From positions 1-64,000 of the forward strand of contig NZ_JAKNTA010000007.1 in the NCBI RefSeq assembly GCF_022288725.1: a stretch of 64,000 nucleotides of DNA, in the 5' to 3' direction. Position numbers and translations under genes: made by a program. The notes under the pieces are model-generated. The model did no database searches. It saw nothing but the letters and a program-made list of their open reading frames with translations, and was not told the DNA's origin. This document shows, one piece after another, positions 63,922-64,000 of the stretch. This stretch comes from Kitasatospora sp. A2-31. Lineage in GTDB: Bacteria; Actinomycetota; Actinomycetes; Streptomycetales; Streptomycetaceae. The first letter of the stretch is position 1. Each line of letters starts with the position of its first letter.

Positions 63922-64000
63922 CCTGTCTCAGGGCTCCTTCCGTATTGAAGAGTGACCCCGTGAGGGGGACCGGGTCGGCCACGTCGCTGGGGCCTGACGC

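Overview
The window is very GC-rich with strong third-position GC bias. It carries a conservon operon, whiA, a mycothiol-type DinB-fold protein, an rbpA-like gene and the order uvrB ... uvrA ... uvrC-rapZ-yvcK-whiA-gap-pgk-tpiA-secG. This points to a Streptomycetaceae chromosome (Streptomyces or Kitasatospora). About 38.7 kb is conserved chromosome, split by one integrated element of about 25 kb.

Left chromosome (1-15642): an unidentified gene 3' part, an MBL-fold hydrolase, a complete five-gene conservon (cvnA-E, with a P450 lacking the ExxR arginine), msrB, murC, a small stress-type protein gene, a RibD-like reductase, zapE, uvrB, a TerD-family gene and a TerC-family gene. The TerC gene sits behind a good candidate yybP-ykoY manganese riboswitch whose 3' strand can also pair with the ribosome binding site.

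Integrated element (about 15638-40914): a serine integrase lies at the left edge. It is followed by an XRE repressor with palindromic operators, an excisionase-like HTH gene, a replication-type gene with internal 24-bp iterons, and small coupled genes. A second recombinase, of the tyrosine class with an N-terminal zinc-ribbon-like region, comes next. Another run of small genes includes a HELGH metallopeptidase-like protein. A long leftward conjugation module follows: a TraB/FtsK ATPase, its apparently separate membrane partner, a 752-residue Gly/Pro/Lys-rich protein, a DUF2637-like membrane/coiled-coil/HTH protein and several small genes. Last are a GntR/KorSA-type regulator with a cluster of TGTACCTT operators, and a GIY-YIG protein. 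This is the layout of an actinomycete integrative and conjugative element (AICE), but with a serine integrase instead of the usual tyrosine integrase.

The main discovery is at the ends. The element sits inside a second MBL-fold hydrolase gene. The native last 61 codons plus stop remain as a fragment beside attL (15457-15642), next to their old terminator. The element brings a diverged replacement 3' end (60 codons plus stop) and its own terminator at attR, so the interrupted gene is rebuilt as a full-length chimera (40732-41382).

Right chromosome (40915-64000): a DinB-fold protein, uvrA, a Rieske lipoprotein, an ArsR-type regulator, uvrC, rapZ, yvcK, whiA, the glycolytic genes gap, pgk and tpiA, secG, an rbpA-like gene, and the leftward pentose-phosphate operon tkt-tal-zwf-opcA-pgl. 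No CRISPR array, rRNA gene or canonical tRNA was seen. A 48-nt tRNA-like structure lies inside the element.
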